Assembly (NCBI GenBank): GCA_963920705.1
Contig: OY987237.1
Location: 14,786,601 to 14,850,600, forward strand
Reading direction: 5' to 3'
Length of the DNA: 64,000 nucleotides
DNA from: Odiellus spinosus
Lineage: Eukaryota; Arthropoda; Arachnida; Opiliones; Phalangiidae
Shown here: in pieces, positions 35,235-49,000 of the stretch
Layout: each line of letters opens with the position of its first letter
Numbering within the stretch: position 1 is the stretch's first letter
Translations under genes and position numbers: made by a program
Notes under the pieces: generated by a model
Told to the model about the DNA's origin: nothing
Databases searched by the model: none
Seen by the model: the letters and a program-made list of their open reading frames with translations, nothing else

Positions 35235-35935
35235 TTTTTTACTTTTGGTGTTAAGGTAAATAAAAATCTAAGTTTTGAATTTTAGTTTAGTTAAGATTAG
35301 TTTTTCAGTCCGAAATTAAGGCTGCAATTTTCTTCTTAATGCCTTTCTTAAATTGAAAAAACCGAACGGTGTAAAAATTTCCATATATGACTTTAATACT
35401 ATGAAAAAAAGAAACTAAAAAATGTAAAAAGCCTATTTTTAATTTCAAAATTCGCGAGCTAACCAATTGTTAGGCGCATCGTAATATCATGCCTCTTTTA
35501 GCAAACTGTTCTTTTTTAATCCAAAAAATGTAAATTATAAATTGCAATTTTGGCAAATTCACCAAATCAAACAGTAAATTAATATTCCATTTTAATTCAC
35601 CGAGTAAATTAATTTAGACCGCTAATCGTACGTTAACAAGGTATAGAATACTCGATTCATGATACCTGAAGAAAAATAAATAAAATAAAATAAAGGTGAT
35701 ACTGTGATATAATTTGAACGATACTGGAATATTTCTTCAAGTGAAACAAATTAAGTCACCCAGTTTAAATTCTTATAGAATAGCCTCACATATCATGATC
35801 CCTATGACATTGTCAAAATGTGTTTGTTACATAATTGTGTAACAAATATTGAATTAAATAAAAAAATAATATTAAAACTGACGAGTTTCCTCATTATTTT
35901 AAAGATAAGGATAAGTTTATTTTTGTGTAGTTTTA

Positions 35936-36403
35936 CTTTCCAAGCGCATTTTATTTTCAAAGCGCCTTTTATTATTCCAGCACGATTTATTTTCCAACCG
36001 CGTTTTATTTTCCAACCGCGTTTTATTTTCCAACCGCGTTTTATTTTCCAACCGCGTTTTATTTTCCAACCGCGTTTTATTTTCCAACCGCGTTTTATTT
36101 TCCAACCGCGTTTTATTTTCCAACCGCGTTTTATTTTCCAACCGCGTTCTATTTTCCAACCGCGTTTTATTTTCCAACCGCGTTTTATTTTCCAACTGCG
36201 TTTTATTTTCCAAGCGCATTTATTTTCCAAGCGCGTTTTATTTTCCTAGCGCGTTTTAATTTTATAGCGTATTAAATTTTTATAGCGCGTTTTATTTTTG
36301 TAGCGCGTTTTATTTATATAGCCCGTTTTATTTTTATAGAACGATTTATTTTCCAAGCGCGTTTTATTTTCAAGCGCGTTTTACTTTCGAGCGCGTTTTA
36401 TTT
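35936..36403. repeat. Satellite segment 1: 18-bp units with CCAACCGCG
   Basis: About a dozen nearly perfect 18-bp units, CCAACCGCGTTTTATTTT, occupy 35990-36190, with decayed flanking units (CCAAGCGCG, TATAGCGCG) on both sides. Because 18 is a multiple of 3, the frames encode hexapeptide repeats (for example minus-strand ENKTRL); these 100-143-codon frames are by-products. Confidence 0.92.
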
Positions 36404-36623
36404 TCCAAGGGCGTTTTATTTTCAAAGGGCGTTTTATTTTCAAAGGGCGTTTTATTTTCAAAGGGCGTTTTATTTTCAAAGGGCGTTTTATTTTCAAAGG
36501 GCGTTTTATTTTCAAAGGGCGTTTTATTTTCAAAGGGCGTTTTATTTTCAAAGGGCGTTTTATTTTCAAAGGGCGTTTTATTTTCAAAGGGCGTTTTATT
36601 TTCAAAGGGCGTTTTATTTTCAA
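36404..36623. repeat. Satellite segment 2: 18-bp units with GGGCG
   Basis: About 12 uniform units, GGGCGTTTTATTTTCAAA. They share the GCGTTTTATTTTC scaffold with segment 1 but have AAAGG for CAACC. The minus-strand frames reading ENKTPF repeats are not genes. Confidence 0.92.
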
Positions 36624-38150
36624 AAAAGGGGTGGTTTATTTTCAAAAAAGGGGTGGTTTATTTTCAAAAAAGGGGTGGTTTATTTTCAAAGGGCGTTTTA
36701 TTTTCAAAGGGCGTTTTATTTTCAAAAAAGGGTGGTTTATTTTCAAAAAAGGGTGGTTTATTTTAAAAAGGGCGTATTATTTTCAAAAAAGGGGCGTATT
36801 ATTTTCAAAAAAGGGGCGTTTTATTTTCAAAAAAGGGGGGTTTTATTTTCAAAAAAGGGGGGTTTTATTTTCAAAAAAGGGGGTTTTATTTTCAAAAAAG
36901 GGTCGTTTTATTTTCAAAAAAGGGTCGTTTTATTTTCAAAAAAGGGTCGTTTTATTTTCAAAAAAGGGGCGTTTTATTTTCAAAAAGGGGCGTTTTATTT
37001 TCAAAAAAGGGGCGTTTTATTTTCAAAAAAGGGTCGTTTTATTTTCAAAAAAGGGTCGTTTTATTTTCAAAAAAGGGTCGTTTTATTTTCAAAAAAGGGT
37101 CGTTTTATTTTCAAAAAAGGGGCGTTTTATTTTCAAAAAGGGGCGTTTTATTTTCAAAAAGGGGCGTTTTATTTTCAAAAAGGGGCGTTTTATTTTCAAA
37201 AAGGGGGGTTTTATTTTCAAAAAGGGGGGTTTTATTTTCAAAAAAGGGTCGTTTTATTTTCAAAAAAGGGTCGTTTTATTTTCAAAAAAGGGTCGTTTTA
37301 TTTTCAAAAAAGGGTCGTTTTATTTTCAAAAAAGGGTCGTTTTATTTTCAAAAAAGGGGCGTTTTATTTTCAAAAAAGGGGCGTTTTATTTTCAAAAAAG
37401 GGGCGTTTTATTTTCAAAAAAGGGGCGTTTTATTTTCAAAAAAGGGGCGTTTTATTTTCCAAAAAGGGGGGTTTTATTTTCAAAAAAGGGGGGTTTTATT
37501 TTTAAAAAAGGGTCGTTTTATTTTCAAAAAAGGGGCGTTTTATTTTCAAAAAAGGGGCGTTTTATTTTCAAAAAAGGGGTGTTTTATTTTCATAAAAGGG
37601 GTGTTTTATTTTCAAAAAAGGAGTGTTTTATTTTCAAAAAAGGAGTGTTTTATTTTCAAGAAAGGGGTGTTTTATTATCAAAAAAGGGGTGTTTTATTTT
37701 CAAAAAAGGGGTGTTTTATTTTCAAAAAAGGGGTGTTTATTTTCAAAAAAGGGGAGTTTTATTTTCAAAAAAGGTGGTATTTTATTTTCAAAAAAGGGGT
37801 GTTTTATTTTCAAAAAAGGGGTGTTTTATTTTCAAAAAAGGGGTGTTTTATTTTCATAAAAGGGGTGTTTTATTTTCAAAAAAGGAGTGTTTTATTTTCA
37901 AAAAAGGAGTGTTTTCTTTTCAAGAAAGGGGTGTTTTATTATCAAAAAAGGGGTGTTTTATTTTCAAAAAAGGGGTGTTTTATTTTCAAAAAAGGGGTGT
38001 TTATTTTCAAAAAAGGGGAGTTTTATTTTCAAAAAAGGTGGTATTTTATTTTCAAAAAAGGGGTGTTTTATTTTCAAAAAAGGGGTGTTTTATTTTCAAA
38101 AAAGGGGTGTTTTATTTTCAAAAAAGGGGTGTTATTTTCAAAGGGGGTGT
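36624..38150. repeat. Satellite segment 3: 21-22-bp units TTTTATTTTC-A5-6-G3-5-(T/C)G
   Basis: About 70 units keep TTTTATTTTC followed by five or six A and a G-run ending TCG, GCG, GGG or GTG. The subtype changes along the array from GGGTCG and GGGGCG to GGGGTG. A 264-bp block (12 units) is duplicated in tandem at about 37.60-37.86 and 37.86-38.13 kb, with the same rare variants (TTATCA, AAGAAAGG, GGTGGTA). A 543-codon open frame runs through it, with FIFKKG-type repeats; it is a by-product of unit composition. Confidence 0.92.
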
Positions 38151-41100
38151 TATTTTAGAGGGGGTGTTATTTTCAAAGGGGTGTTATTTTCAAAGGGGGG
38201 GTTATTTTCACAGGGGGTGTATTTTTACAGGGGGTGTATTTTTACAGGGGATGTATTTTTAATTTATTTTTTACAGGTGGTGTATTTTTACAGGGGGTGT
38301 ATTTTTACAGGGGATGTATTTTTAATTTATTTTTTACAGGTGGTGTATTTTTACAGGGGGTGTATTTTTAATTTATTTTTTTACAGGGGGTGTATTTTTA
38401 ATTTATTTTTTTACAGGGGGTGTATTTTTAATTTATTTTTTTACAGGGGGGTGTATTTTTAATTAATTATTTTTACAGGGGGTGTATTTTTACAGGGGGT
38501 GTTTTTTACAGGGGGTGTTTTTTACAGGGGGTGTATTTTTAAAGGGGGTGTATTTTTACAGGGGGTGAATTTTTACAGGGGGTTTATTTTTACAGGGGGT
38601 GTATTTTAACAGGGGGTGTAATTTTAATTTATTTTTTTTACAGGGGGTGTATTTTTACAGGGTGTGTATTTTTAATTAATTTTTTTACAGGGGGTGTATT
38701 TTTACAGGGGGTGTATTTTTACAAGGGGTGTATTTTTACAGGGGGTGTATTTTTACAGGGGGTGTATTTTTAATTTATTTTTTTTTTACAGGGGGTGTAT
38801 TTTTACAGGGGGTGTATTTTTAATTTTTTTTACAGGGGGTGTATTTTTACAGGGGGTGTATTTTTACAGGGGGTGTTTTTTTACAGGGGGTGTTTTTTTA
38901 AAGGGGTGTATTTTTACAGGGGGTGTATTTTTACAGGGGGTGTATTTTTACAGGGTGTGTATTTTTAATTAATTTTTTTTTACAGGGGGTGAATTTTTGC
39001 AAGGGGTGTATTTTTACAGGGGGTGTATTTTTAAAGGGGGCGTATTTTTAATTTATTTTTTTTACAGGGGGTGTATTTTTACAGGGGGTGTATTTTTAAT
39101 TTATTTTTTTTACAGGGGGGTATTTTTACAGGGTGTGTATTTTTACAGGGTGTGTATTTTTAATTAATTTTTTTTACTGGGGGTGTATTTTTACAATGGG
39201 TGTATTTTTACAGGGGGTGTATTTTTACAGGGGGTGTATTTTTACAGGGGGTGTTTTTTTACAGGGGTGTTTTTTTACAGGGGGTGTATTTTTACAGGGG
39301 GTGTATTTTTACAGGGTGTGTATTTTTAATTAATTTTTTTTACAGGGGGTGTATTTTTACAGGGGATGTATTTTTACAAGGGGTGTATTTTTACAGGGGG
39401 TGTATTTTTACAGGGGGTGTATTTTTAATTTATTTTTTTACAGGGGGTGTATTTTTAATTTATTTTTTTACAGGGGTGTATTTTTACAGTTTGTGTATTT
39501 TTACAGGGGGTGTATTTTTACAGGGGGTGTTTTTTACAGGGGGTGTTTTTTTACAGGGGTGTATTTTTACAGGGGGTGTATTTTTCCAAGGGGTGTATTT
39601 TTCCAAGGGGTGTATTTTTACAGGGGGTGTATTTTTACAGGGGGTGTATTTTTAATTTATTTTTTTTTACAGGGGGTGTATTTTTACAGGGGGTGTATTT
39701 TTAATTTATTTTTTTTACAGGGGGTGTTTTTTTAATTTAATTTTTTACAGGGGGTGTATTTTTACAGGGGGTGTATTTTTACAAGGGGTGTATTTTTACA
39801 GGGGGTGTATTTTTACAGGGGGTGTATTTTTACAAGGGGTGTATTTTTACAGGGGGTGTATTTTTACAGGGGGTGTATTTTTAATTTATTTTTTTTTACA
39901 GGGGGTGTATTTTTACAGGGGGTGTATTTTTAATTTATTTTTTTACAGGGGGTGTATTTTTACAGTGGATGTATTTTTACAGGGGGTGTATTTTTACAGG
40001 GGGTGTATTTTTACAAGGGGTGTATTTTTACAGGGGGTGTATTTTTACAGGGGGTGTATTTTTAATTTTTTTTTTACAGGGGGTGTATTTTTACAGGGCG
40101 TGTATTTTTAATTTTTTTTTTTACAGGGGGTGTATTTTTACAGGGGGTGTATTTTTAATTTATTTTTTTACAGGGGGTGTATTTTTACAGGGGTGTATTT
40201 TTACAAGGGGTGTATTTTTACAGGGGGTGTATTTTTACAGGGGGAGTATTTTTAATTTTTTTTTTTACAGGGGGTGTATTTTTACAGGGGGTGTATTTTT
40301 ACAGGGGGTGTATTTTTAATTTATTTTTTTACAGGGGGTGTATTTTTACAGGGGTGTTTTTTTAAAGGCGGTGTTTTTTTACAGGGGTGTATTTTTACAG
40401 GGGGTGTATTTTTACAGGGTGTGTATTTTTAATTAATTTTTTTTACAGGGGTGTATTTTTACAGGGGGTGTATTTTTACAAGGGGTGTATTTTTACAGGG
40501 GGTGTATTTTTACAGGGGGTGCATTTTTAATTTTTTTTTTTAAAGGGGTGTATTTTTACAGGGGGTGTATTTTTAATTTATTTTTTTTACAGGGGGTGTA
40601 TTTTTACAGGGGGTGTATTTTTAATTTATTTTTTTACAGGGGGTGTATTTTTACAGGAGTGTATTTTTACAAGGGGTGTATTTTTACAGGGGGTGTATTT
40701 TTAATTTTTTTTTACAGGGGGTGTATTTTTACAGGGGATGTATTTTTAATTTATTTTTTTTACAGGGGGTGTATTTTTACAGGGGGTGTATTTTTAATTT
40801 ATTTTTTTACAGGGGGTGTATCTTTACAGGTGTGTATTTTTACAAGGGGTGTATTTTTACAGGGGGTGTATTTTTACAGGGGGTGTATTTTTACAAGGGG
40901 TGTATTTTTACAGGGGGTGTATTTTTACAGGGGGTGTATTTTTAATTTATTTTTTTTACAGGGGGTGTATTTTTACAGGGGGTGTATTTTTAATTTATTT
41001 TTTTTACAGGGGGTGTATTTTTACAGGGGGTGTATTTTTACAGGGGGTGTATTTTTAATTTATTTTTTTACAGGGGGTGTATTTTTACAGTGGGTGTATT

Positions 41101-43014
41101 TTTACAGGGGGTGTTTTTTTAAAGGCGGTGTTTTTTTACAGGGGTGTATTTTTACAGGGGGTGTATTTTTACAGGGTGTGTATTTTTAATTAATTTTTTT
41201 TACAGGGGTGTATTTTTACAGGGGATGTATTTTTACAAGGGGTGTAATTTTACAGGGGGTGTATTTTTACAGGGGGTGCATTTTTAATTTATTTTTTTAA
41301 AGGGGTGTATTTTTACAGGGGGTGTATTTTTAATTTATTTTTTTTACAGGGGGTGTATTTTTACAGGGGGTGTATTTTTAATTTATTTTTTTACAGGGGG
41401 TGTATTTTTACAGGGGTGTATTTTTACAAGGGGTGTATTTTTACAGGTGGTGTATTTTTACAGGGGGAGTATTTTTACAAGGGGTGTATTTTTACAGGGG
41501 GTGTATTTTTACAAGGGGTGTATTTTTACAGGGGGTGTATTTTTACAGGGGGTGTATTTTTAATTTATTTTTTTTACAGGGGTGTATTTTTACAGGGGGT
41601 GTATTTTTAATTTATTTTATTTACAGGGGGTGTATTTTTACAGGGGGTGTATTTTTACAGGGGGTGTATTTTTAATTTATTTTTTTACAGGGGGTGTATT
41701 TTTACAGTGGGTGTATTTTTACAGGGGGTGTTTTTTTAAAGGCAGTGTTTTTTTACAGGGGTGTATTTTTACAGGGGGTGTATTTTTACAGGGGGTGTAT
41801 TTTTACAGGATGTGTATTTTTAATTAATTTTTTTTACAGGGGTGTATTTTTACAGGGGGTGTATTTTTACAAGGGGTGTATTTTTACAGGGGGTGTATTT
41901 TTACAGGGGGTGCATTTTTAATTTATTTTTTTTAAAGGGGTGTATTTTTACAGGGGGTGTATTTTTAATTTATTTTTTTTACAGGGGGGTATTTTTACAG
42001 GGTGTGTATTTTTGCAGGGTGTGTATTTTTAATTAATTTTTTTTACAGGGGGTGTATTTTTACAATGGGTGTATTTTTACAGGGGGTGTATTTTTACAGG
42101 GGGTGTATTTTTACAGGGAGTGTATTTTTAATTAATTTTTTTTACAGGGGGTGTATTTTTACAGGGGGTGTATTTTTACAAGGGGTGTATTTTTACAGGG
42201 GGTGTATTTTTAATTTATTTTTTTTACAGGGGGTGTATTTTTACAGGGGGTGTATTTTTAATTTTTTTTTTTTTACAGGGGGTGTATTTTTACAGGGGGT
42301 GTATTTTTAATTTATTTTTTTACAGGGGGTGTATTTTTACAGTGGGTGTATTTTTACACGGGGTGTATTTTTACAGGGGGTATTTTTTACAGGGGGTGTT
42401 TTTTTACAGGGGTGTTTTTTACAGAGGAAGAATTTTTACAGGGGGAGTATTTTTACAGGGGGTGTATTTTTACAGGGTGTGTATTTTTAATTTATTTTTT
42501 TTACAGGGGGTGTTTTTTTACAGGGGTTGTATTTAGACAAGGGGTGTATTTTTACAGGGGGTGTATTTTTAATTTATTTTTTTTACAGAGGGGATATTTT
42601 TACAGGGTGTGTAGTTTTACAGGGTGTGTATTTTTAATTAATTTTTTTACAGGGGGTGTATTGTTACAATGGGTGTATTTTTACAGGGGGTGTATTTTTA
42701 CAGTGGGTGTATTTTTACAGGGGGTGTATTTTTACAGGGGGTGTTTTTTTTACAGGGGTGTATTTTTACAGGGGGTGTATTTTTACAGGGGGTGTATTTT
42801 TACAGGGTGTGTATTTTTAATTAATTTTTTTACAGGGGGTGTATTTTTACAGGGGGTGTATTTTTACAGGGGGTGTATTTTTACAGGGGGTGTATTTTTA
42901 ATTTATTTTTTTTTACAGGGGGTGTATTTTTACAGGGGGTGTATTTTTATTTTTTTTTTTTTACAGGGGTAGTATTTTTACAGGGGGTGTATTTTTAATT
43001 TATTTTTTTACAGG
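38151..43014 (+). repeat. Satellite segment 4, left arm: 17-mer with the G-rich strand on plus
   Basis: Core unit GGGGGTGTATTTTTACA (17 bp). Longer spacers (TGTATTTTTAATTTATTTTTTTACA type, or with TTAATTAA) occur every few units. The first units, 38150-38215, are transitional (GTTATTTTCAAAGGGGGT, then TTTTCACAGG). The 17-bp period rotates through three open frames, giving repeated FTGGVFLQG-like peptides of up to about 230 codons; none is treated as coding. Confidence 0.95.
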
Positions 43015-43039
43015 AGATATTACACCCCCTGTAAAAAAA
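43003..43039. other. Strand-switch point of the satellite palindrome
   Basis: TTTTTTTACAGG (43003-43014) and CCTGTAAAAAAA (43028-43039) are perfect inverses around 13 bases (AGATATTACACCC). To the left all G-runs are on plus, to the right all are on minus. Confidence 0.92.
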
Positions 43040-46000
43040 CACCCCCTGTAAAAATACACCCCCTGTAAAAAAACACCCCCTGTAAAAATACACCCACTGT
43101 AAAAATACACCCCCTGTAAAAAAATAAATTAAAAATACACCCCCCTGTAAAAATTACACTCCAGTAAAAAAAATTAATTAAAAATACACACCCTGTAAAA
43201 ATACACCCCTGTAAAAATACACCCCCTGTAAAAAAAATAAATTAAAAATACACCCCCTGTAAAAATACACACCCTGCAAAAATACACCCCCTGTAAAAAA
43301 ATTAATTAAAAATACCCCCCCTGTAAAAATACACCCCCTGTAAAAATACACCCCCTGTAAAAAAACACCCCCTGTAAAAAAACACCCCCTGTAAAAATAC
43401 ACCCACTGTAAAAATACACCCCCTGTAAAAAAAATAAATTAAAAATACACCCTCTGTAAAAAACACCCCCTGTAAAAATACACCCCCTGTAAAAATACAC
43501 CCCCTGTAAAAAAATTAATTAAAAATACACACCCTGTAAAAATACACCCCTGTAAAAAACACCCCCTGTAAAAATACACCCCCTGTAAAAAATAAATTAA
43601 AAATACACCCCCTGTAAAAATACACTCCCTGTAAAAAAAACACCCCCTGTAAAAAAACACCCCCTGTAAAAAAACACCCCCTGTAAAAAACACCCCCTGT
43701 AAAAATACACCCACTGTAAAAATACACCCCCTGTAAAAAAAATAAATTAAAAACACACCCCTGCAAAAATACACCCCCTGTAAAAAAATTAATTAAAAAT
43801 ACACACCCTGTAAAAATACACCCCCTGTAAAAAAAATAAATTAAAGATACACCCCCTGCAAAAATACACCCTCTGTAAAAATACACCCCCTGTAAAAATA
43901 CACCCCCTGTAAAAATACACCCCCTGTAAAAATACACCCCCTGTAAAAATACACCCCCTGTAAAAATAAACCCCCTGTAAAAATACACCCCCTGTAAAAA
44001 TACACCCCCTGTAAAAAAACACCCCCTGTAAAAATACACCCCCTGTAAAAATAAACCCCCTGTAAAAATACACCCCCTGTAAAAATACACCCCCTGTAAA
44101 AAAACACCCCCTGTAAAAAAACACCCCTGTAAAAATACACCCCCTGTAAAAATACACCCCCTGTAAAAATACACCCCTGTAAAAATAAACCCCTTGTAAA
44201 AATACACCCCCTGTAAAAATACACCCCCTGTAAAAATACACCCCCTGTAAAAATACACCCCCTGTAAAAATACACCCCTTGTAAAAATACACCCCCTGTA
44301 AAAATACACCCCCTGTAAAAAAATTGATTAAAAATTCACCACTTGTAAAAAAACACCCCCTGTAAAAATACACCCCCTGTAAAAAAATTGATTAAAAATA
44401 CACCCCCTCTAAAAAAACACCCCTGTAAAAATACACCCCCTGTAAAAATACACCCACTGTAAAAATACACCCCCTGTAAAAATACACCCCCTGTAAAAAA
44501 TTTGATTAAAAATACACCCCCTGCAAAAATACATCCTCTGTAAAAATACACCCCCTGTAAAAATACACACCCTGTAAAAATACACCCCCTGTAAAAATAC
44601 ACCCCCTGTAAAAATAAACCCCCTGTAAAAATACACCCCCTGTAAAAAAAACACCCCCTGTAAAAAAACACCCCTGTAAAAATACACCCCCTCTAAAAAT
44701 ACACCCACTGCAAAAATACACCCCCTGTAAAAAAATAAATTAAAAATACACCCCCTGTAAAAATACACCCCCTGTAAAAATACACCCCTTGTAAAAATAC
44801 ACCCCCTGTAAAAATACACCCCCTGTAAAAAAATTGATTAAAAATTCACCCCCTGTAAAAAACACCCCCTGTAAAAATACACCCCCTGTAAAAAAATTGA
44901 TTAAAAATACACCCCCTCTAAAAAAACACCCCTGTAAAAATACACCCCCTGTAAAAATACACCCACTGTAAAAATACACCCCCTGTAAAAAAATAAATTA
45001 AAAATACACCCCCTGCAAAAATACACCCTCAGTAAAAATACACCCCCTGTAAAAATACACCCCCTGTAAAAAATTGATTAAAAATACACCCCCTGTAAAA
45101 AACACCCCTGTAAAAATACACCCCCTGTAAAAATACACCCACTGTAAAAATATACCCCCTGTAAAAAAAATAAATTAAAAATACACCCCCTGCAAAAATA
45201 CACCCTCTGTAAAAATACACCCCCTGTAAAAATACACCCCCTGTAAAAATACACCCCCGGTAAAAATACACCCCCTGTAAAAATACACCCCCTGTAAAAA
45301 TACACCCACTGTAAAAATACACCCCCTGTAAAAAAATAAATTTAAAATACACCCCCTGTAAAAATACACCCCCTGTAAAAAAATTAATTAAAAATACACC
45401 CCCTGTAAAAAAATTAATTAAAAATACACCCCCTGTAAAAAAACACCCCTGTAAAAATACACCCCCTGTAAAAATACACCCCCTGTAAAAATACACACCC
45501 TCTAAAAATACACCCCCTGTAAAAAAATAAATTAAATACACCCCTGCAAAAATACACCCTCTGTAAAAATACACCCCCTGTAAAAATACACCCCCTGTAA
45601 AAATACACCCCTGTAAAAATACACCCCCTGTAAAAAAATTAATTAAAAATACACCCCCTGTAAAAAAACACCCCTGTAAAAATACACCCCCTGTAAAAAT
45701 ACACCCACTGTAAAAATACACCCCCTGTAAAAAAATAAATTAAAAATACACCCCCTGTAAAAAAAATTAATTAAAAATACACCCCCTGTAAAAAAACACC
45801 ACTGTAAAAATACACCCCTGTAAAAAAATAAATTAAAAATACACCCCCTGTAAAAATACACCCCCTGTAAAAATACACCCCCTGTAAAAATACACCCCCT
45901 GTAAAAATACACACCCTGTAAAAATACACCCCTGTAAAAAACACCCCCTGTAAAAATACACCCCCTGTAAAAAATAAATTAAAAATACACCCCCTGTAAA

Positions 46001-49000
46001 AATACACCCCCTGTAAAAAAACACCCCCTGTAAAAAAACACCCCCTGTAAAAATACACCCACTGTAAAAATACACCCACTGTAAAAATACACCCCCTGTA
46101 AAAAAAATAAATTAAAAACACACCCCTGCAAAAATACACCCCCTGTAAAAAAATTAATTAAAAATACACACCCTGTAAAAATACACCCCCTGTAAAAAAA
46201 ATAAATTAAAGATACACCCCCTGCAAAAATACACCCTCTGTAAAAATACACCCCCTGTAAAAATACACCCCCTGTAAAAATACACCCCCTGTAAAAATAC
46301 ACCCCCTGTAAAAATACACCCCCTGTAAAAATAAACCCCCTGTAAAAATACACCCCCTGTAAAAATACACCCCCTGTAAAAAAACACCCCCTGTAAAAAT
46401 ACACCCCCTGTAAAAATAAACCCCCTGTAAAAATACACCCCCTGTAAAAATACACCCCCTGTAAAAAAACACCCCCTGTAAAAAAACACCCCTGTAAAAA
46501 TACACCCCCTGTAAAAATACACCCCCTGTAAAAATACACCCAATGTAAAAATACACCCAATGTAAAAATACACCCCCTGTAAAAATACACCCCCTGTAAA
46601 AATAAACCCCTTGTAAAAATACACCCCCTGTAAAAATACACCCCCTGTAAAAATACACCCCCTGTAAAAATACACCCCCTGTAAAAATACACCCCTTGTA
46701 AAAATACACCCCCTGTAAAAAAATTGATTAAAAATTCACCCCCTGTAAAAAAACACCCCCTGTAAAAATACACCCCCTGTAAAAATACACCCCCTGTAAA
46801 AAAATTGATTAAAAATACACCCCCTCTAAAAAAACACCCCTGTAAAAATACACCCCCTGTAAAAATACACACCCTGTAAAAATACACCCCTGTAAAAAAC
46901 ACCCCCTGTAAAAATACACCCCCTGTAAAAAATAAATTAAAAATACACCCCCTGTAAAAATACACCCCCTGTAAAAAAACACCCCCTGTAAAAAAACACC
47001 CCCTGTAAAAATACACCCACTGTAAAAATACACCCACTGTAAAAATACACCCCCTGTAAAAAAAATAAATTAAAAACACACCCCTGCAAAAATACACCCC
47101 CTGTAAAAAAATTAATTAAAAATACACACCCTGTAAAAATACACCCCCTGTAAAAAAAATAAATTAAAGATACACCCCCTGCAAAAATACACCCTCTGTA
47201 AAAATACACCCCCTGTAAAAATACACCCCCTGTAAAAATACACCCCCTGTAAAAATACACCCCCTGTAAAAATACACCCCCTGTAAAAATAAACCCCCTG
47301 TAAAAATACACCCCCTGTAAAAATACACCCCCTGTAAAAAAACACCCCCTGTAAAAATACACCCCCTGTAAAAATAAACCCCCTGTAAAAATACACCCCC
47401 TGTAAAAATACACCCCCTGTAAAAAAACACCCCCTGTAAAAAAACACCCCTGTAAAAATACACCCCCTGTAAAAATACACCCCCTGTAAAAATACACCCA
47501 ATGTAAAAATACACCCAATGTAAAAATACACCCCCTGTAAAAATACACCCCCTGTAAAAATAAACCCCTTGTAAAAATTCACCCCCTGTAAAAATACACC
47601 CCCTGTAAAAATACACCCCCTGTAAAAATACACCCCCTGTAAAAATACACCCCTTGTAAAAATACACCCCCTGTAAAAAAATTGATTAAAAATTCACCCC
47701 CTGTAAAAAAACACCCCCTGTAAAAATACACCCCCTGTAAAAATACACCCCCTGTAAAAAAATTTATTAAAAATACACCCCCTCTAAAAAAACACCCCTG
47801 TAAAAATACACCCCCTGTAAAAATACACCCACTGTAAAAATACACCCACTGTAAAAATACACCCCCTGTAAAAATACACCCCCTGTAAAAATACAAACCC
47901 TGTAAAAAAATTGATTAAAAATTCACCCCCTGTAAAAAAACACCCCCTGTAAAAATACACCCCCTGTAAAAAAAATAAATTAAAAATACACCCCCTGCAA
48001 AAATACATCCTCTGTAAAAATACACCCCCTGTAAAAATACACCCCCTGTAAAAATACACCCCCTGTAAAAATACACCCCCTGTAAAAATACACCCCCTGT
48101 AAAAATAAACCCCCTGTAAAAATACACCCCCTGTAAAAAAAACACCCCCTGTAAAAAAACACCCCTGTAAAAATACACCCCCTGTAAAAATACACCCCCT
48201 GTAAAAATAAACCCCCTGTAAAAATACACCCCCTGTAAAAATAAACCCCCTGTAAAAATACACCCCCTGTAAAAAAACACCCCCTGTAAAAAAACACCCC
48301 TGTAAAAATACACCCCCTCTAAAAATACACCCACTGTAAAAATACACCCCCTGTAAAAAAATAAATTAAAAATACACCCCCTGTAAAAATACACCCCCTG
48401 TAAAAATACACCCCTTGTAAAAATACACCCCCTGTAAAAATACACCCCCTGTAAAAAAATTGATTAAAAATTCACCCCCTGTAAAAAACACCCCCTGTAA
48501 AAATACACCCCCTGTAAAAAAATTGATTAAAAATACACCCCCTCTAAAAAAACACCCCTGTAAAAATACACCCCCTGTAAAAATACACCCACTGTAAAAA
48601 TACACCCCCTGTAAAAAAATAAATTAAAAATACACCCCCTGCAAAAATACACCCTCAGTAAAAATACACCCCCTGTAAAAATACACCCCCTGTAAAAAAT
48701 TGATTAAAAATACACCCCCTGTAAAAAACACCCCTGTAAAAATACACCCCCTGTAAAAATACACCCACTGTAAAAATATACCCCCTGTAAAAAAAATAAA
48801 TTAAAAATACACCCCCTGCAAAAATACACCCTCTGTAAAAATACACCCCCTGTAAAAATACACCCCCTGTAAAAATACACCCCCGGTAAAAATACACCCC
48901 CTGTAAAAATACACCCCCTGTAAAAATACACCCACTGTAAAAATACACCCCCTGTAAAAAAATAAATTTAAAATACACCCCCTGTAAAAATACACCCCCT

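Noticed and set aside
36631-38262. 543-codon open frame with FIFKKG-like repeats
   Set aside because: It lies wholly in a 21-22-bp tandem array whose unit has no stop in this frame; overlapping frames are open as well and there is no non-repeat protein sequence.
43003-43039. Strand switch as a fold-back sequencing artefact
   Set aside because: The unit order near the centre is not mirror-identical between arms, and a second switch exists in the small cluster at 26.6 kb; assembly error is less likely but should still be tested with spanning reads.
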